NCBI GenBank assembly: GCA_001584585.1
Contig: LSYV01000010.1
Span: 2,787,744 to 2,851,743 of the forward strand
From: Gonium pectorale
Lineage: Eukaryota > Chlorophyta > Chlorophyceae > Chlamydomonadales > Volvocaceae
Reading direction: 5' to 3'
Length of the DNA: 64,000 nt
Part shown: positions 35,770-48,700 of the stretch, in pieces
How the letters are laid out: every line of letters starts with the position of its first letter
How positions within the stretch are numbered: position 1 is the stretch's first letter
The notes under the pieces: model-generated
Told to the model about the DNA's origin: nothing
The model's input: only the letters and a program-made list of their open reading frames with translations
Database searches by the model: none
Program-made: the position numbers and the translations under genes

Positions 35770-36790
35770 GTACTATGTGCCTGTCTTATAGCAAGACATG
35801 CCCACGCGGGCGAGCCTCGTGCGCGGGGCTCATGAAGGCGCTTGCATTGCTGCGTTGCTAGAGAAGCGCCCGGAGCGCCGGCGACCTGCGGCGGGCTGAA
35901 CCGCGACGTTGCTGTTTGACCTTGGTCCACACGTGTCCACACGTGTTGGCTTGTCGAGACGTGGCAGCGCGGCCACTGGCGCCGGGCCTTCCGCTGTTTG
36001 AATACGAATATTTTGTACGAGCACCGATGGCTGCGGATCTGGGTCGATTAGGGCGGCATGCAATGTGCGGTCATAGTGGATCGGCTGTGCACATGCAACC
36101 GGTAGCTTGATTTACATATTCGACACCCAATAGGCGAGTGGCGGCTCGGATGTCGGATCGCTCCCGTGCGTGCCGTACGGCGTTCTTCGCCATGTACGGG
36201 TTGTGCTTAAACTAGGAGGCCGCATCGATGGCTACGGTGGTGCAGGGACATCACCTCTTCGACTACCTCTGGAGCTGGGTCCTACAACGACACCATCACT
36301 TTCGCGCTCACGCTCGCGTATGCGTCGTTTCATTTCAACACTAGGAGGCTGGTTGGCTTGCACGTGGCTTTCTGAATGTGGCCTTCGGTGCCTTTGAACG
36401 CCGGAATTTTCGAATGCATATGCAGTATGGAGCAGCCTCCATGCAGGATTTGTGCGCAGGATGGGCGCAGCGTGTAGCCGCGCGTTGGGCGTCACTGTAG
36501 CCATTACGGCGGATGAGGTGACGTTGTGGCCAAAAGAAGAGAATAGTACTGTTCTGTGGTGACGTGCTACTGGGGTGTCGGCGTGTGTTTTGTGGCCCTT
36601 CGCTCCATGACTCCTTGTGCTCATGTGCCTACTCCGGTTCTTCGTTCTGTCTTGTCTTGCTTGATCTAGGGCTGTCTTGATCTAGGGCTTTGGTTTTATC
36701 TTGCCTCTCATATCGGTAACCTTTACCATTTTCCGAGTATGGTCAACGTCCCTACCGATGGAAACCCAAGCCGCATTGCTGCCCCAGCGT
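35770..36790 (+). repeat. Diverged duplicated segment, copy 1
   Basis: Several blocks recur in the same order and orientation at 37030-37910. These are GTGCCTGTC..TA.AGCAA, GCGAGCCTCGTGCG, GAATACGAATATTTTG...ACGAGCAC.GATGGCTGCGG, GCCATGTACGGGTTG, GGAGCAGCCTCCA and AACGTCC.T.CCGATGGAAACC. Spacing between matching blocks varies from about 1,140 to 1,400 bases, so the copies have many indels. No terminal repeats were found. Confidence 0.7.
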
Positions 36791-37029
36791 ACCAAGAAGG
36801 TCGTGCCTGCCGCCCTTGCTTGCCCATATTTCCAGCAAGCAACTCAGCTGCCTGCATCCAGCATCGGAGGCGTGGCGGGGCTACGCAAGCCGCCAATAAC
36901 TTCACCAGGAAGGGCGTGCAAGCAGACGGACAGACTTCGTTCCAGTACCCCCGACAGCAAGACCTACTAGCACCAGCAGATAAGCTAAGCGACTCTTTTG
37001 TGGCCCCTTATGCCTAGCCGTTGGCCCTG

Positions 37030-37910
37030 AACTGTGTGCCTGTCGTACAGCAAATCAGTCCCACCGTTGACGAGCCTCGTGCGTAGGGCTTGTGAAGGCG
37101 CGCTAGCACGCCGATGCTTTAGAGACGTATATTCATTGCGTGCCTGGTGCGCTACGTGCTATATATGGTTATGGTGCCGTGTCTCACATCGAGGAATGAG
37201 CGAGGGCTTGGTTCCATTTACGCAACCCGGCCAGCGGCGCGCTGCAAACATGCTGGAGCTCGTGCTTGAAACATGCTCGGCGCGCAGGGCAGCCTGCGGC
37301 GGATCACACGTTGACGTCGCTCTCACGTGTTTCGTGTGTTGAATTGTTGATGCGTAGCAGTCCTAGCAGAGAGCAGCTACAGGTGTGGGCGCTTCTGCTG
37401 TTTAAATACGGATATTTTGCATACGAGCACTGATGGCTGCGGCTCTGGCTAATTGTAGGGTGTCATGCGGATGTGTGGCCAGGCGACATATTAGTTCGAT
37501 TTACTCGACATCGACTGGGAGAGCGGCGGCTCCGATTGCTCCGGTGCCATGGGCTTGCAGCGCACCAAGCTGTGCGCAATGTACGGGTTGCGCTCACACG
37601 ACGAGGCTGATTGGGTTGCACATAACTTCCTGGATGTGGACCTCGATGACTTCAGCCGCCGATTTTGCGAATGCGTATGCAAGGTGGAGCAGCCTCCACG
37701 CAAAAGTTAGATATGTGCAGGATGGGTGCTGCGTGTGGTGGCGCGTTAGGCGTCTCCATGGCTTTTACGACGGACGGTGTTCTGTCTGTCAGGCCAGGCG
37801 GCAGCTAGGGGCGCTGTTATTGCCTGAGAGGTGACTAGGAGGAGAACAGCGAGAAAGGCCGAAGCACAGGAGGGTCGAACGTCCTTCCCGATGGAAACCA
37901 CGTCAGGCCG
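37030..37910 (+). repeat. Diverged duplicated segment, copy 2
   Basis: Partner of 35770-36790. This copy keeps one protein-like open stretch at about 37495-37710 (DLLDIDWESGGSDCSGAMGL, then LCAMYGLRSHDEADWVAHNF, then LDVDLDDFSRRFCECVC). In copy 1 the equivalent is interrupted. The duplicated unit may therefore descend from a gene or a mobile element. I do not recognise the family. Confidence 0.65.
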
Positions 37911-40742
37911 GCCCAAGTCCCACTGCCCCAGCACCCAACCTTCACACAACGCGCACAGGATGGGGAGGAGTGCTGGCACAAGTTAAGTAGTTGCTCGGGA
38001 GGAGTTCAACAAGATGAGCGCGGGTCCGTGAGTGGAGCGCTTTTCGACGACAGAAGGGCGGGGCTCATGGTGCAGGTAGGCTATTGTCATCACGTATCGT
38101 GTGCCGTGTATATGGCGGACCGCTAGCGCGCATTATGAGGCTCAAACGGGACAACGGGTGTAGCGATCGACCAGCGAGCGCAGTGTGCACATGCGGTGCG
38201 CCCAGAGGCTGCGGCGCGGTTCCGCGTAGAGGCTACAAGTCGATTATCGGTTGCACCTACACCAGCTGCGCGGTGGCCCTAAGGGTCCAAACAGTGCATG
38301 CGACACATTGTCGTGCACGCTGACCATCCAACGTGCGTAATACGTGCATGCGGCAGACTGGCTGGGTCGCCGTGAGTCCTCCACAGGCAAAGTCTCAGAG
38401 AACGCTTGCAGATGCACCGCGCACGCGCACACGCAGCTCCGGCAGACAAGCCTGAGTAGGGTTCAGCGACAACCGGGTTAACAACAGCGCACAGGGTTCG
38501 CGACGTCCTGCCTCGCTAAGTATTCCGGTGGTGAAAGAATGGCGATGGGTCGAGCAGAGAATGCACACGGGGTGACACTGATGCAAGCTCCTAGAGCTGC
38601 ACCGGGCTACCTGTCTAACTCAACGACAAGTAACGTCTGGGGAGCCAAGATGCGGCGACACAAGCGCGCTTATTGCTCGTCACTGTCGTGTTGCGTTACA
38701 GCAGAACGAGGCCCCAGATCGGTCCGGGCCAACAAACAACCCGCAAGGAGCCAACCTAGGACCCGCACTCAGCTCCGGGCCGCTCCCTGCCGAAACCCGC
38801 CTCCCTCTCAACGCCCCATGTTTAGATTGCACTAGTGGCCGGAAGTGCTAGCAGTTCCAGATCGCATCAAACAGGGCGTGCAACGCGGCGGCCAACAAGG
38901 CACAACGCAGCAGCACGCAGAAACGCCCAGTAGGCAGGTGTGCAGCCAAACGAGCACACGCGACGCCCGCCTAGGCCCACATGGAGCCAACAGGGCAAGG
39001 CGCAATAGGGCATTCCCAGACCACCCGACAAGTCGGAGCAGGCAACCACGCATACAGCGCGCGGCTAGCCCGCCCGGGTGGGTGGGTGGGAATCTACGGG
39101 CACTGTCCCGGCAGAGGGACACACCCAGTAGGAACAAAGCACAAACGGCAGATAAGGGCGCCAGTGCCGCGCCGCTAGACAAAGCAGCTCGAGCCACCTT
39201 CCGTACAGGCCTGCCGTACGCCGTGCCTAACACACACACGCTGCTTACACGCAACAGGCAGTCTCCTCGCAATAAGATGAGCTCTCCTCGCTACGCTTAG
39301 AGAGCCAGGACTTCCTGACTGAAGGCTCGGCAGTTGCCGTCCGTCCGGCAAACCTCCAACTTAATCCACCGCTCGATATCGCCATGTCCAGATACAAATT
39401 TCACAAAACACATAACCGACACAATGCTGATACGACACCGCCATGTACTCTTAGGATCATTTGGGTTGCGCTCACCGGCGCCAACCGACAACAATGCTTG
39501 CACGGTACGGTAAAACACACCGTGTCACCTCCCTGGTATGACAACATGTGTGTGTCCCCTACATCAAGCGTGTCGAGCGACAGCTCGACCTGTGCCATCA
39601 AAGCACAAATACGTGGCCAGCGCCTACCGTACACCCCCTTTCTGGGGAGCCTGTAATCTGTATCTGTATACAGATATCGCACGAGATCGTGCACAGCAAA
39701 CACCTACATACACCAGCCATACCAGGGCACCAACAGGCTCAGCTCGAGCCCTCAAGCCCCATACTGCGCCGCACGTAGCATCTAGCATGCGTTCTGTTCA
39801 ATCAAACGCTGTGTCGTGACACTACGCTTGGGCGGTGGAAGAATCGACGACAGCGCCCAGCAGGCCCCAGTCCGCCAAGTCACGCCAGGTCAAAGCAACG
39901 CCTCGGGACGGTCCCTGGTCCCTCAGGTACGGGAGGGCCCATCAGCCTATTGCCATCCGGTAATTTGTCCACCCTACTGGGAACGTCGCGCGGTGGTATC
40001 TTCGATTCCTTAACGCGCGTATATCTCTTCCTTAACAGCTGTCTGTTTCCCTTGGTAGAGCGCACGCAACGCCGTCGGCGCATAACTACCGAAAAATCAC
40101 TGCATTCTTGCGAACGTATCATGTCAACGAAAAGGCTTGCCGCCCTCGCTCGCTCACATTCCAGCAAAGAAAGCCCGCGTCGACCCCGTCCAGGTTCCAA
40201 GCAAGGCGTTTGCACCACCGGTCGATCGTCCAGTCACGCCGTCAACGTCTCGGATGAGGAACTGTGTGCAGAGAAGCTGCGGCAAACGTCCTGTGGCGTA
40301 GCTCCATTGGCGGGAACGGCAGTAGTGCCATGGCTGCTCAAACCCGGCGGCCTGCAAACAATCCCTGAGCGCTGTCGAGGGGGCCTGAACCCGTGGGTCA
40401 CTTCGCTCGCCGTCCTCCCTAGAAGCTCCGCTTCAATATCATAGAGATTGTTAGCGAGGTGTGGAGATTTGTGGAGCCCGCCCTCGGCCCCTTGGCGTAG
40501 CTTGGCGCCTGCCCGCCCCTTGACCCTACGGCTCAGCACCCGCCTCGTCACACGCGCATCCGCCCCTGCCTACGCTGATTATGGGTTGAATTCTGCACGA
40601 GGATTGCTAGCGATGTGGGGAGCTTCTATAGGACTGGGCTGGCCCACCGACCCCTGGGCACTTGCGGAGAAGGCCGCCTACACGGTTCGCTTCGTGAACA
40701 GCTCAACCATTACAGCTCGGAAAGCGGATGTAGCACAACTGA

Positions 40743-40937
40743 GGTGCGCGGGCTCTTGAAGCGGTCGCCCTACCTGGTTGCGACGCCTCCATCGAGCGCA
40801 CTGCCGCACTCCAAGAAGGCTACGCGCTGCAGCACTCATGCTTCTGGAAAAAAAGTTTAGATTTGGCAAAGGATACTCCTGGACAACAGTGCAAGTTGGA
40901 GAGTTTGGATCCTGGGTCACCAAGCAAATTCAATTCG
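40743..40937 (+). pseudogene. Orphan exon-like segment
   Basis: One frame reads EAVALPGCDASIERTAALQE, then GYALQHSCFWKKSLDLAKD, then QCKLESLDPGSPSKF. It ends in a near-perfect donor, GGGAAA/GTAAGT, at 40941. The composition is protein-like and unlike its surroundings. No joining exon was found, and it lies only 190 bases before the proposed start of the IP3 receptor gene. It may be a fragment of a dead gene or retroelement, or an unplaced 5' exon. Confidence 0.35.
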
Positions 40938-41124
40938 GGAAAGTAAGTAGGGCCTTACGGCATGAATTCCAATAACTGAGAACTTCCATGGACTTACGAA
41001 TATAGTCCTATAATACTTCATGTGCTTACTTCCCGCCGCGCGACGCGCACCATTGCCATCTTGCTTCATTTCCAGCTTCCAGGCGGGAGTATAGCATGAC
41101 AACGACGTAGTTTTAAACCCTGCG

Positions 41125-42774
41125 ATGGGCGGCAACGAATCACCGGGGCAGGGTCGCCCCATTTCAAACGTTGAGCACGGGGGAAGAGCGAAACAGCAGC
41201 TGCTCGGCTCTAGACGGCCAGCCACCGAGCCGTTAAGCAATCGCTGCTTGAAGTATGGGGATGTTATTTTTCTGAAGGTCGACGGCGCGGTCGCGTTTGT
41301 CAGCAACAATCAACCCGCATAACCCCAAGGAGGTGTGCACTTACGGCTTGACGTCATCGATACACTACCATATGCATATGAAAAATGAAAACTGCGCCGC
41401 TCCCGACAGGTGCTTGTAGAACAGTTCACGGTTTACACCGAGTGTCCGCCGGACACACGAGGCTGCTTGTTTCAGGTTAGCAATTGGTTCGCGACGTATC
41501 CGGGCGGAATCTCTTGCTTCTGGGGGCCCTGCGGACCTGGCACACGGCGGGTGTAACGTACGTCGTCTCGCATTCAATCAGCCCTTGCCTCAGCCAACCA
41601 CCTCCCAGTGATCGTGCAAAGCGCGTTGCGAGAAGGCTCCACGCACCATTCTGGACTGTCGTACAGTTCCAGTCGGGGCTGTGCTTGGCACCCGCCCCTC
41701 GGGACACGCTGACCGCCTGCACTAGCTTCAAACGTGCAAAAGCGCGTCGCGTTCGGACATACCGTACGTACAGATTTAGGCCACGTACGTAGGCAGGGGG
41801 GCTGCACTGAAGGGCTATGCTGAGCACGCAGGGAGGGGCAGCTGCTGTACCATGCGCCAAGGCGTGGAACCAAGCCAGAACACATTTGTTATGGCACATA
41901 CAAGCTCTTGCACGCATATCTGGTATGGATACGCACAAGGCTGCGCTCAAGCATGGCATGCCACGGCACCGGTCACAACGAAGCATGCATGCTCAGCACG
42001 GGTGGGTGCGTGCGTATGACCGGCTAGCCGGGCGCCCCCATACATACAGTGCACAAGCCCTTGCTTAGTTCCCGGCCAAGCCGGCGAGCATAGTTGTGAT
42101 CATATGGGCCGCTCGCAGCCAGCGGGGGGATGCACATGGGTTTCCCTTTGGGTTCTACTTTCTTGCTTACTTTTTTTTGCTCGCAGCAATGTATTCTTTT
42201 GCTACCCACTAAAGCTTGCGAGGCTGAAACATAGACGAACGGATATGGCTTTCATTGCCATGAAGGGTCTTCCCTCTGTCCCTGCATGATGAAGGATCAT
42301 GTCTGTGCCCTGCCTATGCCCATGAAGGGCCCTGTCGCCTATGCTCATGATGAAGGGCCCTGCCGCCGCCTACGCCCATCAAGGGCCATGAAGGGCCTTG
42401 CCTATCATGTCTGCTGCTCTACCTCTTAACACTAGCCGTATTATTGCCCCAGGTCACCAAGAACCTGAACTACGAGGCCCAGTCGGGGCAAAGCGACAGG
42501 CAAGTACGCTGGCTGCTGCTGCGGGGCATGTACACATGGAAGCGTAGGCCCGTCACGTGTCTCTGTACATTGCTCGCGTGTGTGAAGATATTGGCTGCTG
42601 CTGGACGATACTGTCCTGTCAAACATTGCCGAAATCGGACCCAGCAGCAGATCTGAAGGTGCGGCGGCTCTGGCGGATCAGGAGGACTATGGGAAGCTGC
42701 TGGCCGCGTATCATGAGCGGGAAGCCAACAAGAAGCTGCTGGAGGAGGTTGGCGAGTCGGTGCTGTACGGCGAC
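41125..42774 (+). other. IP3R N-terminal suppressor (Ins145_P3_rec) domain block
   Basis: Exons 1-4. After about 40 unconserved residues the first exon reads CLKYGDVIFLKVDGAVAF, matching the family's opening GDI-x-SLY pattern. Exon 2 gives VLVEQFTVY...TRGCLFQ, and exon 3 gives VTKNLNYEAQSGQSDRQ, equivalent to the DCLFKL-PMNRYSAQ region. Exon 4 gives REANKKLLEEVGESVLYGD, leading straight into the first MIR exon. The ATG at 41125 is in frame with the conserved segment. The donor of exon 1 is not clear, because an in-frame TAA follows SNNQPA; GTCAGC at 41299 is the most acceptable choice. Confidence 0.85.
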
Positions 42775-45700
42775 GTGAGTGCAATGTGCCCGGGTCGTTA
42801 TATATTAGGGGTATGCATGGGGGTATGGCTGGCTGCGGTGTGTGGGTTTCGGGTTACTTTTAGTGTCGGTGTACAATTATGGCGCTGGGGTTTGGGGTTG
42901 GGTTCCACTTCTCGCTTGGGTTAAGATGTTTGCGAGCTTGCGAAGGGATTGCGGTTGCTTGGGGCATGGGCCGGGGTCGGTCATGGGGCGGGTTGCGCCA
43001 CGCGGGTACCGCCGGCCTTGGGTTCGCAGGGCGTCCCTCACCCGTGTACCACTCCCGGATTCGTGCGCCAGCCGGTTGAGTCAGCCCCGAACGGCCCGCC
43101 CTCTCTTTATAAAAGTGTTTCCAGCACTGCGTCTTGCGTCGCTTAGCCGCGGCTCCGCCGCGGAGAAGGGTACCTGCAAGCAGGAAAGAGAGTCTTCTGC
43201 GGGGGATGGGGGCGAGCCCTGATCCACCGAACCGGGACTGGCCAGGGACTGTAACGTAGTATGGCTCAGTCCGGCCCGGCGGTGTCAGATCTGACAAAAG
43301 GAAAACTCGCGAATTAGCTAGCACCAACCGGAGCGCCAGCCTAATAAGAACCCAGGCCTACCGGCCTCGTACTGCCGTACTACCAGACAGCACCGACGTG
43401 CATACACGCTTGCCAGCCGAACGCAGGAAACCTAGGTCTCCGCTACTACGCTACGCTTCAAACCGTCGTGTTTAATATCATACGTACAAACAGTATTAGC
43501 ATTTCTGGGTGCATAACGCGCCCGACTCCAATGTCAATCCCGGGTCGGCGGGCCGACCGTGCATACGCGAGAACGCCTTCTACGCCTTGCAAAGCTGCAC
43601 AAGCTCCCTTTACAATCCTCAGTGGCTCAGCTTCAAAGGCTATTTCGCAAGGAAAAGCACAAATTGCCGCCAACTGTCGCCAACTGCTGCCGCTCCGCTG
43701 GATGGTAGATTTCCAAATGAAGCAGGAAGATCACATTTTTAGGTTCTACATTAGATTAAATAAGTAATTGAGTGCGGCCCCTCAATAAGACCTCCGCCTT
43801 GCGACTGTTTTCGTGAGTTGGGCCGCCTGCTCCATCCCAAGGCCCGTGAGCGCACGTATGTTGCTGCAATTGTGCGTTATACTTATTAGCGGGTTGGAAA
43901 CGATCAACCGGCATCGTGACCCACCGACCCGCACTGTGCTTTAGTCCGCCCTAGGCCTGCCCAAGCTTCAGACAAGCCCAAAACGCTTGTACAAATGTAT
44001 ATAGGCATACTGAACGCATTCGGCACTGGATAGGCTGGTGTCACAGTAGTTCGTTAACTACTTTGTCCTCATAGACCCCTTGTACGGTGGGCACGGTACG
44101 GCAGTGTCGGATCATCGCCCTAGCTCCGGACCGTGTCAGGCCGCAAGAGGACACTTCGACGAACCTGACGCAGCTTCCCCAGCGTAGGCACATAATCCGA
44201 GCGAGAGTTATGACCCGTCCAAGTTTGGCCAATTCCTGACTCGCTCAGCCCCGGCCAGGAGCGAGCGGTACCTTGGTGGGGTCCCTTTCTTTTGCCACTG
44301 CCATTTCAAAGTTTAGCTGTTTAACTTGGTTTGAACCCACGGCACAGCGAAAGCGGCCACCACAAGGCGAACTTGCTTGTTGATTCAATGCTGATCATAA
44401 ACAAAAGAGACAACTTGTAAACCTGCTCAATTGATTAAACCCTCCAGAAGCTCATAGAAAAGGCCACCGCCTGGCGTAAACTGCAACTAGGCTAGGAGGC
44501 GGACTTTAGCCCAATCAACCCGGGCTTGGTGCGGAGTGGTACGTACCCGCTTGGTTGCGCCTGTGTCATCAGCGATGAGCGACTGAGCGAGGGGTGGCGG
44601 CGTAGCCCCATACCGAACAGAAAGCACCAAGACTGCCCAACCTTATGCATGATAGATCACATGCCGGGCGCGCCTCTTTACGCATACATAACGTGCAGGC
44701 TATGTAGGCTATGAACTGCGCTGCCAGTAGCCCATTTGTTCGTCTTCTTGTCACAACGCTTGCAGATACAGTCATGCGAAAGCCGGCGCGCGGTCCGGTA
44801 GTCCGTTGGGATACCGATCACTGCCCCAACCACTATATTACCGGTGCCCCCCAGGCGGGCAATCATGTTATCGGGCGACGCCTCGGGCCCCTCAGACGGC
44901 GGCCCCTGTACTCCCGTATGCCGTGCCAACCGTATCGCGTTGCGCCCTGACCGTTAAAAAAAGCCCCGGTGCATGTCCGTCCTCTGTGCAATCCTTTGCC
45001 CGGCCCGGCGAAGGCCCGTGCGTGGAAAAATCGTAATTGTCTTCCCCTTCCGCGTGTTCCCATGGGCGCAGGTGGTGCAGCTGCTGCACTTGGAGACGGG
45101 GCGCTTCCTCACAATCAAGCAGCAGGGCGACAAGGACTCGCACGGAGTCGGCGAAAAGCTGCGTCAAGCTGCCGCCGGCAAAGAGGTGTCACGTTTGAGC
45201 GGCACGCCGCCACACGTGTATGGCGATGCGCTGCTGCCACACACTGACGACACACGGGCACACACCGCTGGCCAGACGCTACAAGGAAGTAGCAAGCCGC
45301 AGCGGATGGCGGCGGTGTGTCTGGAGGAAGGCTCGCCGGGGGCGCGGCTCCAAGTCGTGTCGGGCTCTACGCCCAACAAGCCGAACGGCGTCAAGGTCGT
45401 GCCCGGCGAGCTCCTTCAGCTGCACGCGGTCGCAAGTGGCTGCACGCTGTACGTGGATAAGACGACGTTGTCGAGGCCAAATCGCGACGTGAAGCAGCGT
45501 CGCGTGGGTATTCGGCTGGAGCTGCGCCGGGGTGCACGGGTCTGTTGGGTTGGGTCTGTTTCGCGCGCCCCGGGTCCCATCTACAAACATGTTCCGATGA
45601 TTAGGTTATGGAAAGGGCCAGCATGAATGACGCTCTGTCTACTGTAGGCCCTGACTGTCTCTTAGGCACCATGCACGATTGTCCGGGATTTCAAGAAGCT

Positions 45701-48700
45701 GGCAAGGACAGATACATGTTTACTGGCCGTCTGTGGTTATTGTTACCTGGTGCCTCGTCGTCCTTGTACTGTTGATAATGGGATGTCGAATGAACCTCAG
45801 GCCCCATCTTGCCGCAAACGCAGGTATTCGGTTCCAACAGCCCCGTCAAGCACGACGCTGCTGTCAGCCGCTTCAAGACCGTCCCATTCCGGACGTACGA
45901 GCAGGACCGCGGACTTAATGGCGCGCAGGGCTTGCTGTGCGGAATGGACGGAGTCACGCTCAGCCTACCTCGAGTGCCGCGGGTGCGTGCATGTATGGGC
46001 GGGCTTACACGTGTGCTTCGACTGCGGCGGGTGCACTTGTGCGCGCGCGTGGCCGTGCTCATTGCTTGGAGACCTGATTGCTTGCATGGCCTCTCGCGAG
46101 CTAGCTAGCTTGAGTGAGGTGATAAAAAACATGCTCTTAGTTGGACTGTCGCTCGCTCGCTCCGACATGTATGTATGCGAGTGGAAGAATGCATATGGCA
46201 GTACGCGTACGGCACGTACGGCGGCACGTGATATATGGATGCTGTGCAGCCCATGCTGACACTGCGAACGCATGCGATGCAAATAATGGCGCGCGCCCAC
46301 TCGCTCGTCTCAGCGAGATGTATGTAAATGGCTCTATCTCGGCGGGCAATCAACGTACTGTCCTGCGTGCCCTGCTCCCCCTGTCCATCCCGCTGCAACA
46401 TTCGCCGTACCGCCAGGCAACGGCATACTACGTGGGCGCTAGCCTTGACAACACGCAAGCGGATGGTGAGAAGACGTTCCGGCTCCGGAGCCCATTTATG
46501 CGGCCGGACCCCGGCCGCCCGACCGTCGAGGAGGCCTGGCAAATAGTTACGGAAGAGGTGGGTCTGGGCTGGAATGGACGGGTTTTACCATACCGTGGTG
46601 CCGCTTCTTTTTCTTAATCGAACAAAGCGGCTCCTCGCTCGCCCTTGATCATCCGATGGCTAGGGCATGCACCGCGTTCGTTAGCAAACTTCAGACCAGA
46701 GCCGCGTCTTCGTGATGCTGCATTACTATACGCCCGGGCTCTAGTATCGCATGGCAGCGGCATTACACTACAGTGCCTCCGGAAGGATGCTGGCGCGTAA
46801 AGCGAGGCTCGCTGTAATATGTGCGTGTGCTCCCCAATGCATATGCGTGTCGTTCCCCAAAGCAGTCGTTCCTGCATGTTCCTATATTGCCCTTCCGCGG
46901 CGACCGCAGGGCTCCTGGTGTGGTATGCCGCTTGCACCTGGATGCCGCGTGCGCATTCGCCACCTGGCGACTGGGAAGTACCTTCGGCCTTTTAAGGCTG
47001 CCAGTGGCAAGCAGCAGCAGGGGACAGCAGCGATGCTGACAGACCATCGCAATGGCAAGAACGTGGTTTGGGAGCTGCACACGCTGAATGGCGACAAAGT
47101 GGTGCGTCGGTCGCGGTGGCGCGCGTGTTTATGTACTGTAGTGCTATGCTCGGTTGTTGACACGGGACTGGTGACGATCAACGATTCGGTGTGATTAGAA
47201 AGCAACGTCGTCTAGGGCCGTGTCGTCTCAGCTGTCGCCATTTGCTCCATGCGCACACCGTCAGTTCCAAGCCGGCCAGAGTCCCTGTAGCCGGAGCTAT
47301 TTGATTGCTTACACACCCATACACACATTTACACACGCATACGTAACACACGTATACACATATCAAGCGTAGCACTGCGGTAAAGTATGAGTGCGCCAAG
47401 CAGAACACACGGATCCTCCATGCGTCCAGTCGCCGTAGCCAAGCCCCACTGTGCAAGGCACATATGTCAGCTAATCGCATGCCTCTGTACATGGAGCTCT
47501 GAAACGGCGGTTCCGTGCTACATGCAACGCCCGCCCCATTCGCCTCCATCGCCGCCGGCCTCAGTCCGCCCCCCCCCCCCGCCCGCCTCCGCCACCTCCG
47601 CCCGCCTCCATCCGTTCAGCTTCGGCGCTCGCTCATTACTGCATCCGCCCCCATGTGCATTGGCAGGTGCGCACCTCCTCTACCCTGGCCTTTCGCCACC
47701 GGTCCACTGGCAAGTGGCTCACCTGGAGTGGAAATGGCCTGGTGCTCGCCGAGGTGGATGGCAAGCAAGGGTGCATCACCAGAGGATAGCTGAGCGAGGT
47801 CAACCGCGTTGCTGGCATCATGGATGGACAGCTCGACGGAGCATTCGGAGTGGATGGCTGCTGCTGCGTGGTTGCCGGGCCCTACCGTGAGACCCAGCCC
47901 CTGCTCAAGTTCCTCCTCCCCTAACCCGCAGGGCGAGGAGCGCCCCAGCACACCAGAGCCGGACGGCAAGGCGCCGGACCTCCAAGCTCCCCCGAGCTGG
48001 TCGCTGGTGGTGGTCAGGAAGCTGCCCAACGGCTATGCCACAAAGGTGACAACGGTCGTGTGCGTGGGAACGGGCGTGCTGCTACGCAAAGCCCGTGTTT
48101 GGGTCGCATATCAATCAAGCAAAGCACAGGGGATCAAGAGCGCATGTGTAGGTTGGAAGAGTTACTTTGCAAGCGCGTGGGCCATCCAACGAGTGCCTCC
48201 ACAGCACAACTACTCACAATCTTGCAATGCGCCCGTACGCAACATACACATTTACGAACCCGCCCAACACGCACCCCACCCGCCAGATCTCTCCATCCAG
48301 CCGCCCATAACTCACCGTGCACTGTGTGGTAATATAGCTACCTGCTGCCGCCGGCTTCATGCAGGTGGAGCTCCTCCGCGACGTCGCCGACGAGCTGAGA
48401 CGGGGAGAGGGTCCGTCACCCGGCTGCCTGGCCCGCCTGGAGCGCTGGGTGGACCGGAGGACTTATCCGGACGTGCCGCAGGGCGTGTCGCCGCACAGGG
48501 ATTACCAGGTGGGTTGTATGATGCGATCGATGCGGGCTCTTGATTGGATTGGGCGAGGTGCATACGTATGGGGTGGGCTTCAAGCTTGTTACGACTGTTC
48601 ATGAACTTACTTGTTGTATGTGCCAAGCCATTATGTCGCAATCCTGCCTGCTCTGGCTCAAGGCTGAGCCTTCCTGTATGTCTAGCTGCGATAGACTCTG

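Larger units (their letters stand above)
35101..41124. other. Gene-poor region with diverged repeats
   Basis: About 6 kb without a convincing gene, less GC-rich than the coding parts. It contains two diverged copies of a repeat (listed separately), small fragments that look formerly coding, and an orphan exon-like segment at 40743-40937. The opposing frames at 38832-39300 overlap completely and look like compositional open frames. No tRNA, rRNA or recognisable transposase, integrase or reverse transcriptase motif was seen. Confidence 0.45.

Noticed and set aside
36701..37017. Two overlapping plus-strand frames of about 90 codons
   Set aside because: Part lies in the diverged repeat pair, with no protein-like conservation between copies in either frame.
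38832..39300. Two overlapping open frames of about 150 codons on opposite strands
   Set aside because: They cover the same bases, neither has recognisable motifs or splice context, and the composition looks random.
47790..47930. Possible extra IP3R exon (VNRVAGIMDGQLDGAFG)
   Set aside because: It would need an exon start inside a region with an in-frame stop, and the flanking exons join perfectly without it.
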